Assembly (NCBI GenBank): GCA_029817715.1
Contig: JARUPY010000164.1
Coordinates: 1,120,001-1,184,000 of the forward strand
Origin: Melastoma dodecandrum
Lineage: Eukaryota > Streptophyta > Magnoliopsida > Myrtales > Melastomataceae
Reading direction: 5' to 3'
Length of the DNA stretch: 64,000 nucleotides
A model generated the notes under the pieces. That model was given only the letters and a program-made list of their open reading frames with translations, was not told the origin of the DNA and did not search any database. Within the stretch, counting starts at the first letter, position 1. Each line of letters begins with the position of its first letter. The position numbers and the translations under genes were made by a program. Positions 1 through 11,560 of this stretch are shown piece after piece.

Positions 1-2
1 GT

Positions 3-284
3 GGATGGGAGAGAGCTCTAGATCTTCTAGATAGTTTCTGGAGGAAGGAGAACTCTGAACTGTGCCTCCGGACGGACACCGTCGAAGTCTGGAGTAAGAT
101 CGCTGACTACACTGATAAATCCTTAGCACAGCGATTCAAACAAGACGAAGAGAGAGCCCAACAAAATGCTGATCAGGGACTCTTGGAAGGAACTGGCGAG
201 TCTTCACATGCCAGCGAAGAAGGAATCTCCTTGGATGAAGCAGCGATGCCGACAGGAGAAAAAGACTATATAGTGATAGACTAG
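3..284 (+). CDS. C-terminal 93 codons of an unrecognised protein (partial)
   Basis: Frame 3 is open from the window edge to TAG at 282-284. The fragment is hydrophilic. Its first half is mixed charged and helical (FWRKENSELCLRTDTVEVW); the second half is rich in Glu, Gln, Ser and Gly and ends KDYIVID. It has no start in the window. Its position just ahead of a TATA-leader-PBS module suggests the end of a retroelement or pararetroviral polyprotein. I do not recognise a domain, and a weak resemblance to the LRTD step of RNase H is not enough to call it. It could be chance, but a 93-codon open frame with even amino-acid use makes coding origin more likely. Confidence 0.35.
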   Translation, partial: GWERALDLLDSFWRKENSELCLRTDTVEVWSKIADYTDKSLAQRFKQDEERAQQNADQGLLEGTGESSHASEEGISLDEAAMPTGEKDYIVID

Positions 285-613
285 GCAAATTTGTAGTCTA
301 GTTAGCTTTTTGTAAGCTTTTGTAAAAGTAGATTCTTTTACTTTTGAGCTGGCAAACAGTGCATAGGCACCAGCTCCTTTGTGTATATATTTCACAACCC
401 TCTACCATTTTCGGGGGGGCAATCAAAATAGAAAACTTTTCTCTCACATCTCTATGAGTTATTTCTTTGATTGTCCTCCAACAATACCTTAAAGAACCAA
501 GGGGAGTTAGAATTGATCAGGATTGATTAAAACTAACTTAAGGTTAGATCTGTGTATCGAAACCTTGAAGGGAAAGTCTTTATGATTGAGCATTGTTTCT
601 GGATGAGGAGTGT

Positions 614-622
614 CTATATAAG
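614..622 (+). promoter_or_regulatory. TATA box (CTATATAAG)
   Basis: A strong plant-type TATA motif sits between the upstream frame and the leader. It is spaced about 640 bp before the primer-binding-like site. The start of transcription would be expected near 645-650. Confidence 0.45.
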
Positions 623-687
623 ACCCTCGTGGTAAGGGTATTTGAAAGACACAGAAGAGCCTCTCCCTCTCACAAGAATTCTCACAC

Positions 688-1164
688 TTGAGAAGTGAGC
701 GTCTCTTGAGTTCCAGGAAATTGCGGAAGCTTGGTGAACCCTCTAAGCTGTGCAGAAGATTAAGGTATGATAAGCATCTTAAATTGAGTTGTTTATGTTT
801 GGAGAGAGAAACTTTAATTAAAAGATTAAAGTGGTGCAGTGAACGGGTCATTCTTATGACTGATTGTCCAAATCCTGAACTATTACATTTAGATCACGGT
901 GTGGGCAAGGATTCTACTACTGGTCTTCTCAATACCATAGTAGATCGTCTTGAAAGTCTATCGGCACAGATATCACAAATATCACAGTAGATAGAGAGTT
1001 GTTCTAAGAAATTAGAAGAACTGACTCTAATTCAGAGTGAATTCGAGGAATATTTCCTTGAAGGTAAGTCCAATCTAGGATTTACGGCAAGTTCAAAATA
1101 TTCAAACGAATACTTGAGGTTGGCAGAACGCCGACGACAAAGACAATTGGGAAAAACTTCTTAA
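688..1164 (+). pseudogene. Small helical/coiled-coil protein frame in the leader, one in-frame TAG
   Basis: One reading frame runs from ATG 688 (or the more likely ATG 856) to TAA 1162-1164, with a single in-frame TAG at 988-990. The stretch after 856 is protein-like. It has an acidic N-terminus, then leucine and isoleucine spaced as in a coiled coil (LLNTIVDRLESLSAQISQIS, then SKKLEELTL), then a basic tail (RLAERRRQRQ). The reading frame stays open on both sides of the stop, so a single substitution has probably interrupted it. Small coiled-coil proteins occur in several plant pararetroviruses, but I cannot assign this one to a family. Its position before the PBS is odd. Confidence 0.4.
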
Positions 1165-1258
1165 GTTCGATTCCTGTCAATTCTGAAAAATATCTAGCAT
1201 GCTGATATCTAACTCTTTATGGAGTAGATTTGCTTTGCTAAACTTTAGTCTATAAATT

Positions 1259-1270
1259 GGTATCCGAGCC
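1259..1270 (+). other. Primer-binding-like site (initiator Met-tRNA type, one mismatch)
   Basis: TGGTATCCGAGC matches the plant retroelement/pararetrovirus PBS TGGTATCAGAGC at 11 of 12 positions. There is no preceding CA dinucleotide. Confidence 0.45.
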
Positions 1271-1276
1271 CGCTTA

Positions 1277-2750
1277 AGAATAATTTTCGTTATTGTCTTG
1301 AGGGATTTAATTAAACGACCTTGAGTTTTGAAAGTCCATATTTGGGGAAAATTAAAATTCGAAGGAGCAAGGAGCGGGTGAACAACAGGGTTTTGGGAAT
1401 ATATATCCAAAAGACTGTAAATACCAAAATTTTTCTGGGGACCACAGTCGATTGGAACAAAGCTCCCACTTCATTTCTCCCTCTAATGTCACTTCACCCT
1501 CGTTTCGTATTATATATATAAATAATTTTAATTAGTTGTATCATATCAAGGCAAATTTAGCAATAACATCATCAATTCCACGTTCTTCCGGTTCATTATT
1601 AAAATGCCCCCAACCAACGCCCGCTGTCCTTCCCTGCTCGTCATTCATCAATTAATGAGTCGATTTGGATGGATTGTCTGATATGTAACATCTTCTTCAA
1701 TAATAATCATCATCATCATTATTATTATTATTATATCCTGATCTGAGGCCCGCTTCATCCTCTTAATTGGGGGTTGCTCAATTAATTTTGGCAGATGATT
1801 ATAACAAAATCCGGATAAAAGGATCATCGTAACTTTTATCATTAAGCGGATACACCGTGCGTGACATTTAATTTTTTGTCCTTTATTCAGGTCCTTCTAA
1901 AACAAATACAATACCATCACCCCCCTTCTTCGAATCATAACCCCTCCACTTGATATAATATATATATTTTTTAAAAACCCCACTTGACTAAATTATCGTT
2001 GAGAGATATTTGTTATATTAAGCCTGTGGGTTGACACGGCGCCCTAACATCTAAAGCAACCACCGTTTTACGATATGCAGCTTTCTTGTACTGTGTGAAA
2101 TTATTATTTTACAAAGGGTATGATCATGGGAGGGATATCACGTGCCCCATTTACACGGTTTTTAGGAGACCCAAAACCCATGATTTGCTTTCCTTTTTTC
2201 TCTCTGATTCAGGCGGGGGGAGTAAACGAATTGTTTATGACATGGGGCAATTATTGTTTGCCTACGTTAGAGTATCCGTTTGTGCATCCGTGACAGATAA
2301 ATGTCCGATTTGGGGAATATTAGCAGTTGTAGAGACAAGTGCGACACTAGCCATTTAGGCATTTTACCTTTAAATTGCGTGTTAGACGTGGATCAAGTCA
2401 TTGAACTTGTTCCCAAGGGTACTTACACCATGCGAAGGATTTAATCATTTATCCAATTAACGAATCCCCTAAACTCGGTTTGAGGTACGGGATCATCTTG
2501 AATCATTAGTGAACTCGAATAGTACAAAACCCTTCAACTTATTCAACATCTTTTAGTTATATTAAAAAAGCATGATGTTAGTAATGGCCGAAATGAGAAA
2601 ACGAAAATTTCAATAACAACAAAACTCAACGGGGACCCAAATCACGTTTGTGTAAAGAGTCATTTCTTGCACGAAAGTTTTTGAAATTGTCTTTTCACTC
2701 CTTTCTTACCATTATTTAAATAATATTTCCTAGCCGATAAAATTGATGAG
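1277..2750. other. Intergenic, no recognisable gene
   Basis: No long open frame or conserved domain was found on either strand. Apart from the trinucleotide microsatellite near 1700-1735, nothing stands out except scattered T/A runs around 1940-1975. The 90-codon frame at 2086-2358 has no recognisable protein features. Confidence 0.6.
1700..1735. repeat. Trinucleotide microsatellite (AAT/CAT/ATT)n
   Basis: Consecutive trinucleotides switch from AAT through ATC/CAT to ATT over about 36 bp. Confidence 0.8.
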
Positions 2751-3735
2751 TGTTGGCGCGGAAAAGTTGTTCCCCGCAACACATGTCGAATTTACAGTGA
2801 ATGTGGTCGCCGTAAAGTGAAAGTAAACGCAATAGAGGAATTTAAAATAACGGTACGGAATTTACAGCGTTTGGTATTGTACACTGCAAGGTAAATGACT
2901 AGAAATATAACAAGTAAACACAATATCGGAATTTAATGCGACGATACCGAGCTCACAGCATTACACTTACAAACATGACTTGAACGGAAAATAACAAGAA
3001 AGGCCTTGTGACACTTCACAATGGTCGGGGGTGGTCGAGCAGCTGACGAGGCGAACCCCTTTGCTGGAATTCACCCTTGTGGGTCGGAGGAAGTCGTCAG
3101 CAGTACCACAATTTATTGCAACGGCATCAAGGGTGGAGCTCGACGTCGGAATTTATTGCACGACGTCGAAGGGCGGAGTCGAAGTGGTGGCAGGTCAACG
3201 GCGAAGGAATTTAATGCATGAAGCCGAGGATGGACGAAGGTGTGTCAAAAACGACGGAATTTAATGCACATCGCTAAGGTTGAAGGATAAAGGTAACCGG
3301 AAAAGTAAAAAGATAAAAGACTTGACTATGTGTTTGAGTTGTTGTGTGCGTGTTGATGTCTGTTGCTATCCTTATAACTCACGATCTTTTGGTTGCAGTC
3401 AATCAGCATATTTAGAATCTTATCAGATTCTGAACATACACAACGTATCTTAGTTATCTTCTTCGAATTTGTCACATGTCCTTTTCCTTGATCGTGGCAT
3501 AGTTGTACGCTTGGGAATACTCCTGGATCGTGGCTCAGTGACGCTCTCGAGCATGATTGGTCTCACCTCTCCAGCTCATTAGCTGCTTCTTGAGCAGATT
3601 GTTCTCGAGTGCACGAGAGCTGCTTCTCGAGCAGGACGTCTCTCCATGCTTGAACGGCTTCTCGAGTATCACCTTTCCTGGACTTAGTTGTTTGGCCCTC
3701 TAAGGACAAAGCCCAGAAATTCTTGTGGGTCAACA
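2751..3735 (-). mobile_element. Solo LTR, Tat-type family, with 5-bp target duplication
   Basis: The 985-bp unit begins TGTTGGCGCG and ends GGGTCAACA, with TG...CA ends. It is flanked on both sides by ATGAG (2746-2750 and 3736-3740), a perfect 5-bp target duplication. Related LTRs occur at 28545-29538 and 31975-32890, where a plus-strand PMD gene and a polypurine tract show that the element reads on the minus strand. No internal domain lies beside this copy, so it is a solo LTR left by LTR-LTR recombination. Inside it a motif close to GGAATTTAATGCA recurs about six times between 2838 and 3270. Confidence 0.75.
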
Positions 3736-3740
3736 ATGAG

Positions 3741-4120
3741 CATAGAAACCAATTAGAATTCCTACCTTTGACGGCCATGGCTTCTTTTTCTTTTTCTTTA
3801 TGGAAAGCTGGTGTTTCCCTGATAACTCTATGAACGTAGGGTTATTTAGGGCAATTTCATACTTAGATTTTGTTAGATTTGTGAAATATTGCGTTTATTA
3901 CATAATATTCCTAGTTATTTCACATTATTCCATAGAATTAGGATACTGCCGAAATTTTGGGTTTATTTCAGGATAAAAATAGAAACAAGAAGATATCAGC
4001 GTATTTACGAAGATTCTATGCAAGAGTGGATCGATGCATGACCCGAAGCTGCACGAAGGAGAAAAAAGGACTTTATTTTTAAAATTTTCTTAGATTCTCT
4101 AGATTTATTTTTTTATGATT
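3741..4120. other. Intergenic, no recognisable gene
   Basis: AT-rich spacer between the solo LTR and the next LTR-like remnant. No domain or convincing open frame was seen. Confidence 0.5.
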
Positions 4121-4990
4121 ATAAAAACACTTTATTCACCTCTTGGTATGGGGGGTCGACCTAGGAGGCTGCTGGTGACAAGGGGCCGTTGACGGAGACT
4201 TCACCGATTATTTTTCTTTTAGCTTTTCTTTACGTCGTTTTCGATGTTTAAGATTGAATTGATGTTTTCATTTACTTTTATCATGAACTAATTTTCTATG
4301 CCTCGGGTTAAGATGGATCTTGAGAATTAATCAATAGTCTCTCTCCTTTAACACTTTTGGATGTTTTTTGTTTGATTATTCATATTCATTCTTAATGCTT
4401 TCTTATTGCCTGATAACCATTAGAATTGATTAGTTAATTTAGGTGAACTCGGAAGGGGAATCCTAAGTTAAAAACGCGAACATGTATAACTTATGTTAAT
4501 CTTGGTCGGAAGACGGGATTATTAATGAGCGGGATAGGAATATACCCAATCGTCCTAGGTATCGAATTGGAATTGATTCTAATGGGCACTCGATAGATAA
4601 TCTATCAAGGAATAGAGTAGTTACTATTTACACAGATGTACGTTCTTATGACCTCGGGAGGGGCGTAAAGAGGTAACCGAATTCCAAATTATCAACCAGA
4701 TCATTTCAAGTGTGTTGATTGAGATATGACTTGCGATTGATTGCTAGGTGAAATCGTCACCCTATGTGCTTTTCTCATTGGGGTTTTAACTCAATTTACT
4801 TGTTTGTTTTTCTTAGTTTTGCACTTAGTTTAATTTTTTCTCAACTCGCGTGGTTAAATAATAGAGATTTGACTTATTTTAATAGTTAGTAGAAGTTCAG
4901 AACAGTCCTCGTGGAAACGATATCTAACTTACACTTTATTACTTGTACGATCGTATGCACTTGCGTGATGAACACGTTTTCGAAGTGACA
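4121..4990 (+). mobile_element. Decayed Ty3/gypsy-type LTR/leader remnant
   Basis: No protein is encoded. The sequence carries a string of phrases I recognise from abundant plant gypsy LTR or leader repeats. These are a segment about a freshly scored GGAAGGGGAATC, then a CCTAGGTAT stretch, then GATTGATTGCTAGGTG, then CACCCTATGTGC, and finally a CGTGGAAACGATATCTAAC block followed by TTACTTGTACGATCG. In other plants these occur in this order shortly before a GGCGCCGTTGCCGG primer site; that site is not present here. Recognition is from memory of the repeat type, so the exact lineage (Athila, Ogre or Tat) stays open. Confidence 0.45.
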
Positions 4991-5149
4991 CTCTCCAATC
5001 ACAACTCAAACCCCAAATATTTACGTGATCACATACCTTGTTAACCTTGCTTTTATGTTCGAATTGTCTTTAAAGTTGTTGGATAGTCATAAACGGAGAG
5101 ATGTGCGTCTTAATCAAATCATCAATTTTGTAAAATTTTTTTATATAAA

Positions 5150-6095
5150 GAAAGGAAGAAAACACTCTATATATGGAAAGCACTAACGCGAGGTTCTGCT
5201 GATTGATCTGGAACTATCCAACGGTCAATTAATCCTTCCACTTGCATCTAAATATGTCCAAATTCTTTATGAATCATGGAAAAGGACAACCCATCTAAAT
5301 ATGGACTCACCCCACTCGTTTCTGTATCCAAAAGGTCTGCCAACAAATTATGGAAGCCAAGATTATCTGATTTCCATTTGATATTCTGACGGATCTTATC
5401 TGTGTGAATCTTCTACAAGTCATATAATTAGGATCGTGTACAAAATCATGACCAGTTGGCGTGATTGATCCTTTAGTGAAACAGAGCGTATCTTACAATA
5501 AGGAAATATTTTATTTGGTTAACATTTTGTTTCCTTATTTCGCAGAGCCTTCCGTCAGCTATTGTACCTTCTGTAAATATGTATTTCTATTTTGTATAAG
5601 ATCGGATCATTTGTTAGACAGAAAAAGGTGGAGGAGTTACGTGTAGAGTGAGTGTATTATAGTTTAAGAGACTTGTGAGTTTTCGTTCTCATTGTTGTTG
5701 TGCATTCGGTTGTAGAAGGTTGGTGCCCAGGGGCTAGACCGGACGTGAGTGAGGCTGAGAAGGATCTGGCTGCACTGTGGCATGGCGGACATGCATTAGG
5801 CTTAGGGAGAAGTCATGGTCTATACGTGCTAGGGCAGTGACCAGAAGAAGGGCCGCGTCTGCAGGAATCTTGTGAGGTACTGGTATTGGTTGTTTTGCAA
5901 CTCGTTTGCTCTTGTGTACAGAAAATAGGTGTCTAAGGTGTAAGCTGTGCCGGGCATGAGTAAGATCGCAAAGGATCTGGCTTACTGTGGTGTGGCCGAC
6001 GTGCATCAGGCTTAGGGAGTAGCCGGGGTGTATACGTGCCAGGGCAGTAAGCAGAAGAAGAGCCGTGTCTAGGAGATTCACGGTGAGGTACTAAC
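5150..6095 (+). repeat. 5' LTR of copia element A, truncated
   Basis: This aligns with 7203-8098 from the CACTCTATAT step onward. It contains two diverged copies of a segment of about 210 bp, each passing through GATCTGGCT and ending in GTGAGGTACT near 5882 and 6090. The last 840 bp of the LTR are missing and the sequence jumps into integrase. Confidence 0.65.
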
Positions 6096-6108
6096 ATTTG
6101 AGTAAAAT

Positions 6109-6990
6109 ATGGTGTTGATCACACTTTTTGAAACCTTCTGTAGCAAATATGGTGTTGCTCACACTTTTTCTGCTCCCTATACTCCTCAACGAAATGGTGT
6201 TGCGGAGTGGAAAAACAGAACTCTAATGGACATAGCAAGGACCGTGATCTGTAAGAGTAAGGTTCCACAGAACCTTTGGGCAGAAGCTGTGAATACCGCA
6301 TGCTACATATCTAATCGGGTACTTCTCAACGGCAGAAAACCAAACATTTCCTACTTTCATCCATTTGGAAGTGTCTCTAATATATTGAGACCTTCTACGG
6401 AAAACTTAGAGAAGTTTGATGTTAAGTCGGATGACAAAATTTTTCTAGGATACTCTACGACTAGAAAAGCTTATCGAGTTCTTAATAAAAGGAAATCTAA
6501 AATTGAAGCGTCCATCAATGTTAAAAATGATGTCCCATTCAACAAAATAGAAGATGCTACAGAACTTGTAGTGTCTCTAGAACCCACAGAAGATATAGTC
6601 TCTTTAGGTAAACCTTCGATAGACGGTAGTAAGGACGAACATACTTCTGCCCCAAATTTCAGCAATGGATTTGAGGGATTTAACATTGATTCATCTGAAG
6701 AGGCTTCAACCTCTAATATGGATAATCAACATTCAGAATTAAATGTTCCATCCTTATACAAACGACGTCATCCTATTGATCAAGTTATAGGAGAAATCAA
6801 AAGAGGCATTCAAACATGACGTTCTGTTAATGACTTCTACTAACATTCTGCGTTCTTATCTCAAATCGAGCCAGGTGGCATTGATGAAGCTCTTAGTGAT
6901 CCAAAATGGATTCATGCAATGCAAGAAGAGTTAAATCAGTTTGAGAGGAACAAAGTATGGACACTTGTCCTACGTCAGAAGGTAAGCTTC
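6109..6990 (+). pseudogene. Copia integrase core and start of reverse transcriptase (fragment)
   Basis: The frame from 6109 to 6819 encodes an integrase C-terminal half: CSKYGVAHTFSAPYTPQRNG, then WAEAVNTACYISNRVLLNGR, then DDKIFLGYSTTRKAYRVLN. This is the usual copia core-to-GKGY arrangement. The DDE catalytic glutamate region is present only as a variant (GVAEWKNRTL, where most copies have VER). About ten residues seem to be missing after NRVLLNGR. After a TGA at 6817-6819 the same protein continues with a TAA, then into EPGGIDEALSDPKWIHAMQE, which opens the reverse transcriptase, and breaks off near 6985. It lies between two copies of the LTR and cannot be functional. Confidence 0.75.
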
Positions 6991-7202
6991 TGTTGAGTAG
7001 AAGGTAAGCTTCTCCTACTCTGTAGAAGATTAACCTACTGAGAGTCTGTTCGTACGTTCTACCACTTAATCATTACCACGAATTATTTAATAAATCATCT
7101 GATTATTTAAAATATTCATATGATATATGATGTTAATTAAAATGTTTTAAAATCATTTTGATTACGATTTATTTCCATGTGAGTTGATCTACTCTATTTA
7201 AG

Positions 7203-8939
7203 GTAAGAAATCACTCTATATTTGGAAAGCACTAATGCACTAATCACGTCCTTATTCTTTATGAATCATGGCAAAGGACAACCCATCTGAATATGGACGC
7301 ACCCCACACGTGTTTGTATCCGGAAGGTCTGCCAACAAATTAGGGAAACCAAAATTATCTGATTTCCATTTATAGAAGCATGACGGATCTTATCTGTCTG
7401 AATCTTCTACAAGCCCTACCTCTTAGGATCGTGGACACAATCAAGACCAGATGCCATGATTGATCCTTAAGTGATACGAAACATCTCTTACAATAAGGAA
7501 ATGTTTTATTTGGTTAACATTTTGTTTTCCTGTTTTGCAAAGCCTTCGGTCAGCTACTGTACCTTCCAAAAATATGTATTTCTATTTTGTATAAGATAAG
7601 ATCATTTGTTAGACAGAAAGACGTGGAGGACTTACGTGTAGAGTGTGTTTATTATAGCCCGAGAGATTTGTGAGTTTTCATTCTCCTTGGGGTTGAGCAT
7701 TCGGTTATAGAAGGCTGGCACCCAGGGTAGAAGCTAGACCAGACGTAAGTGAGGCTGCGAAGGATCTGGCTGCACTGTAGAGTGGTGGACGTGCATCAAG
7801 CTTAAGGAGAAGTCATGGTATATACATGTCAGGGCAGTGATAGAAGAAGGGCTGCGTTTGGAGGAGTCTGGTGAGGTACTAGTATCGGTTGTTTTGTAAC
7901 TGGTTTGCTCATGTGTGTAGAAAACAGGTGTCCGAGGTATAAGTTGTGCCGGGCGCGAATGAGATCGTGAAGGATCTGGCTACACTGTGGCGTGGTGGAT
8001 GTTCATTAGGCCTAGGGAGAAGTCGGGGTGTATACGTGCCAAGGCACTGTGGAGAAGAAGGGCCGCGTCTGGGAGATTCAACGTGAGGCACTGACATTTG
8101 TTTTTCTACAGAAGGGAAGTACCTACTGCAGGCTTCGAAAAAGCCCCACGAGTGTTGTCTGCTTCTGGAAGTCTTGGTAAGAAGCCAAGAATCGGGAAAG
8201 CCTTGGTGACGAGCCGAGCAGGTCATGGAATCGCCGAAGGGAAAATCCACCCTTGGACAGAGGGCTTATCTACAATACCGTTTGCAGGAGTGTTTTATTT
8301 CTCCTGTCTGTCTTTTATTTGCTATAAGTGTTCAATAGTGATTTCCATCCTATAAGGGTGAAGAGTGGAGTAGGAAATTGTCGAACTGTTATAAACCTTT
8401 TGTGTCTGATTTACTTTCTGCGCAAACGGTTATATCACTAAGCATTCAGTGAAAACCTAAATAGAAAAGCAAATTAGCAGACACAACGCGAACGTATGAG
8501 CAGAGAATCCAAAGGTCCTACATCAAACATCTTACGCTACAGAAAGCAATCGGGTTCTGGAGTTATTTTTTTCGATCTAGTTCTCGTGGATCATCTTGGT
8601 AGTGCAGAAATCTACAAGGTTTTGTGACAACCTTCTACTACTACAAATATCTTTCAGATCTTGGAGTAAACCTTGCTGATCACGCTTAAGGTGATCAGAT
8701 CTGTGGAAACTTGATAGCAGAACCAGCAACCTTCTACTCAGGATTGTAAAGTCACATTCTAGATCAGACTTTGGTTGGTCGTTCTCTCATCAAGCAGTTC
8801 ACTTTGGGATTTGCTGGGTACAAGGGTTCTGTAACCTATAAAAACCTAACAGTCCGCTGTTGGGTTCTTTTAGTTGTAAAAAGGCTAAAAAGGCCATTAC
8901 ACTAATTCACCCCCTCTGAGTGCCATTGTTACACCAACA
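7203..8939 (+). repeat. 3' LTR of copia element A
   Basis: This LTR of about 1.74 kb ends in ACACCAACA. Its middle (8098-8300) and 3' end match, in reverse, 50440-50700 and 49613-49800 of element D. It repeats the internal 210-bp duplication of the 5' LTR. Confidence 0.65.
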
Positions 8940-11560
8940 GTCTCATGTCCCACTTAAGTACAAATTTAGTACAAATGTTTGAAGCCAACATGTCGAAGGG
9001 AGAATCAAGATGTTCGAAGCCGACATGACTAATTTTAAGGGAGGAGCCTCATGCCATGAAGGTTTTACCTTATATCGTACTTAATACAGGACTCCATATC
9101 GCTAGTATATTGACAGGGATTATTTATATCCAAGAGGGTATAAAATTCCACAAATCTCGCCTTAAGCGTAAAACATTTATTTCTGAAGATGCTCTCGACA
9201 TTCAATTTTTACCCCTCTTTGATACTTCTTCCCATCGTATTGCTTGAGGAACCATATGCTCGACAATCCTAGCAATGTACCCCCTGTAATTAGGAGGATA
9301 AACTAGATGAGCTCTTGGGGTTTCGCGATCGTACCTTTCCCTTTGGGGGCCTTCGCCATAAACTTACCATCTCGGTGGAGGCATTTCGACCCGAGGTGGC
9401 CTCACGTCTTCGTCCACCGTTGATTGATTATGGAAACTCTCTCATCGATGATGTGGCATTGCATAAATTTGATGCCTATATTTTTCATAGTGCTCATAAT
9501 CCAAATCGGCATAATCTGCGTTGAAAAATGGATTTATTCAAACAAGGTAACAGACGGGCCTTGTGCTCTTTGAGTCGGCTTTATTTGATTTGCCCTAAAT
9601 GGGGTCCCTTGGATGGCGGGATTTCACCCAGGTCAGGTTCTGTATAAAACACAACCTTGCATTTCCCACTTGCGATTGATGCACATGTGGCCATACTTGT
9701 GGGAGAAATTTCTTTCCCATGAGTCCACGAATCGAGCTTTGCAAGAAAATCTTGAACTTTCTTTCATAATTCATTATAATATCCTTCCAGCCTTATATAT
9801 AGGTCCATAGGGACGATTTTGGGCAGAATTTGGCGTTAGCTTACATACTGGGAATTTTGTTGCCAGTACGAGAGACACTACCACCAGATTGGGGGGCGCC
9901 ACTAAGTTAAGGTCAGAATCACCATTTCTGGCACTCGTTTCAATGATTCGTGTAGAAGTACGGGTGATTCCTCAAAGCATTCGTTTCAGTGTTTTCGTAC
10001 GGTGTCACATGAACACAATCACGATTATGATGTGAATGGTTGTGGGTGTATGTGAACTGTGGTCGCTAGTAAAATTAAAAGAAGAATCCACATACTTCCA
10101 TTAAAATCATAGTATACCTTATAAAAAACATAGTATAGGGTGCAAAAGTGGCAACCGGATGCTCGTCTGTGGGGTCAGAGAAATTACTATTGTGTCTTAT
10201 TGTAATGTTAACTAGTGATATTCATACTAAACCTAATACGATAACTAAAATCACATGTGAAAATTGTGTGTAACCGCATTCAATTGTTGTACACATGCCG
10301 AAATCGGCCTCCAATCGCCTTATTCACTTGTAATCGTCGCTCCGCCAAAAGGAACTACAACTCTCCTCCCTGCTCAATTTATTATTCTCAAGATCCACCA
10401 TCTTCGAATAAATGGTAGACCTCTTGCGCACTTGTCGACATTGCAATCTATTCAACGACTTTGAGAAAGTTCCATTACTGAAACGACCCCAAATCCAAGC
10501 CAACTTCATGGGCCATAGGCTCGTGGGCCTAGAATTAGTTTACTACGTAGAATGGATGGGGTAAATGCTCAACAGATCCATTAGTGTTGTTGTCTGTCCT
10601 CGAGGATCTGCACAAGTAAAGAAACCCATCATGGCAAAAAGAGGGCTCTCCACGGGTTAAATCTGCGGCCTCGAAATTCTTAGACTTCCATCCCTTGTCA
10701 ATGATAAAAGGGGACAACCGTTTAATGTCATCCCAACACTTGTGATGCATTAGAGGGGTGAAGGTGCGAGAGTTTGTCGTCTGTAGAGGCAGTTTAGAAG
10801 TGATGCATTAGAGGGGTGAAGGTGTGGGTGTCGACCTTCGCGAACACCTCCTAAGCTGGTATGGTTTCCTCAAGCTTCGACTAAGTGAGTTTTGGTTGGC
10901 AAAAGGGGTTTTCACTGGCATTGAACCTACCTTGCATGAAGACGAAGTCGAGAGAGTCGGAGACGTTTTTCAGCAAAGGTTCGAGGAAATTCAGTTGACT
11001 TCTGGTATTGGATCTTGTTGAGGGAGGCTCAAGGCGATGAGTGTTAGAAATTGAGAGGAAGAACCTGGGAGAAGAAGGGGAAGTTTTCCCGGAGAAAGAG
11101 AAGGAGGAGAAGGAGAAGGTCAATCAAAGACAATAAAGAAGATAAAGAAGAAGGACGAAGCCTTCGTCTGCAAAGACGACTTTTTCTGTATTTAAGTATC
11201 ACGAACAAGAAGCAGTCGTCCCTACCCTAATGTAGATGTGTTGGCCCTTTGTATGATATTACAAGGGGATACATTACTATTAAAGCCCAAATGGAAACCA
11301 TTATGCTTTTCCATCGAACCCCATCAGTGGAAGACTTAACCATCTATAGGAATAAAACCATTGTGAGATATCTATTTGCTGCAGAGGTTGTTAGACAGAA
11401 CCCGAATTAATTTGCCCATTTATGTCTTCGGTCAGACCAATGGTATGATTTTGACAGCTTATAAAACCTTAAAGTTTTATGTGGAGATAAACGTTCGGAA
11501 TAGAGGTTGTATAGAACCACCTCAGCAACAAGTTACTCAAGCTTTCTAAATATGTGTTTT
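8940..11560. other. Long intergenic stretch, no recognisable gene
   Basis: Several short frames of 60-80 codons exist (for example 9056-9247 and 9315-9524), but none shows a recognisable domain. Around 10740-10820 a phrase of about 25 bp (TGATGCATTAGAGGGGTGAA) occurs twice, 59 bp apart. The purine-rich GAGAAG run at 11065-11160 looks like low-complexity exon-type sequence without a readable frame. Probably old repeat debris. Confidence 0.5.

Larger units (their letters stand above)
1..1276 (+). mobile_element. Pararetrovirus- or LTR-retroelement-like end (3' frame, promoter, leader, PBS)
   Basis: Seen: an open frame running in from the left edge stops at 284. It is followed by a non-coding stretch, a TATA box at 614-622, a leader holding a small protein-like frame, and at 1259-1270 the string TGGTATCCGAGC. 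That string is one base off the initiator-Met-tRNA primer site (TGGTATCAGAGC). The TATA-to-PBS distance of about 640 bp resembles the long leaders of Caulimoviridae. No CA precedes the PBS, as an LTR would require, which favours an endogenous pararetrovirus over an LTR element. No reverse transcriptase lies inside the window, so family assignment is inference and the copy is broken. Confidence 0.4.
5150..8939 (+). mobile_element. SIRE/Maximus-like Ty1/copia element A, internally deleted
   Basis: Two direct repeats, 5150-6095 and 7203-8939, flank a short stretch of copia integrase and the first residues of reverse transcriptase. The right repeat ends TGTTACACCAACA at 8939. A minus-strand copy of the same LTR (49613-51138) carries a primer site directly beside its end, which confirms that the repeats are LTRs. 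The left LTR lacks its 3' part, primer site, gag and protease. Long LTRs (at least 1.5 kb) and the integrase and gag style fit the SIRE/Maximus lineage. The element cannot be autonomous. The true 5' limits of both LTRs are not certain. Confidence 0.7.

Noticed and set aside
1163..1190. GTTCGATTCC as a tRNA T-arm
   Set aside because: No matching acceptor, D-arm or anticodon stem could be built around it.
9056..9524. Two plus-strand frames of 63 and 69 codons
   Set aside because: No domain, no shared frame and no codon evidence. They lie in probable repeat debris.
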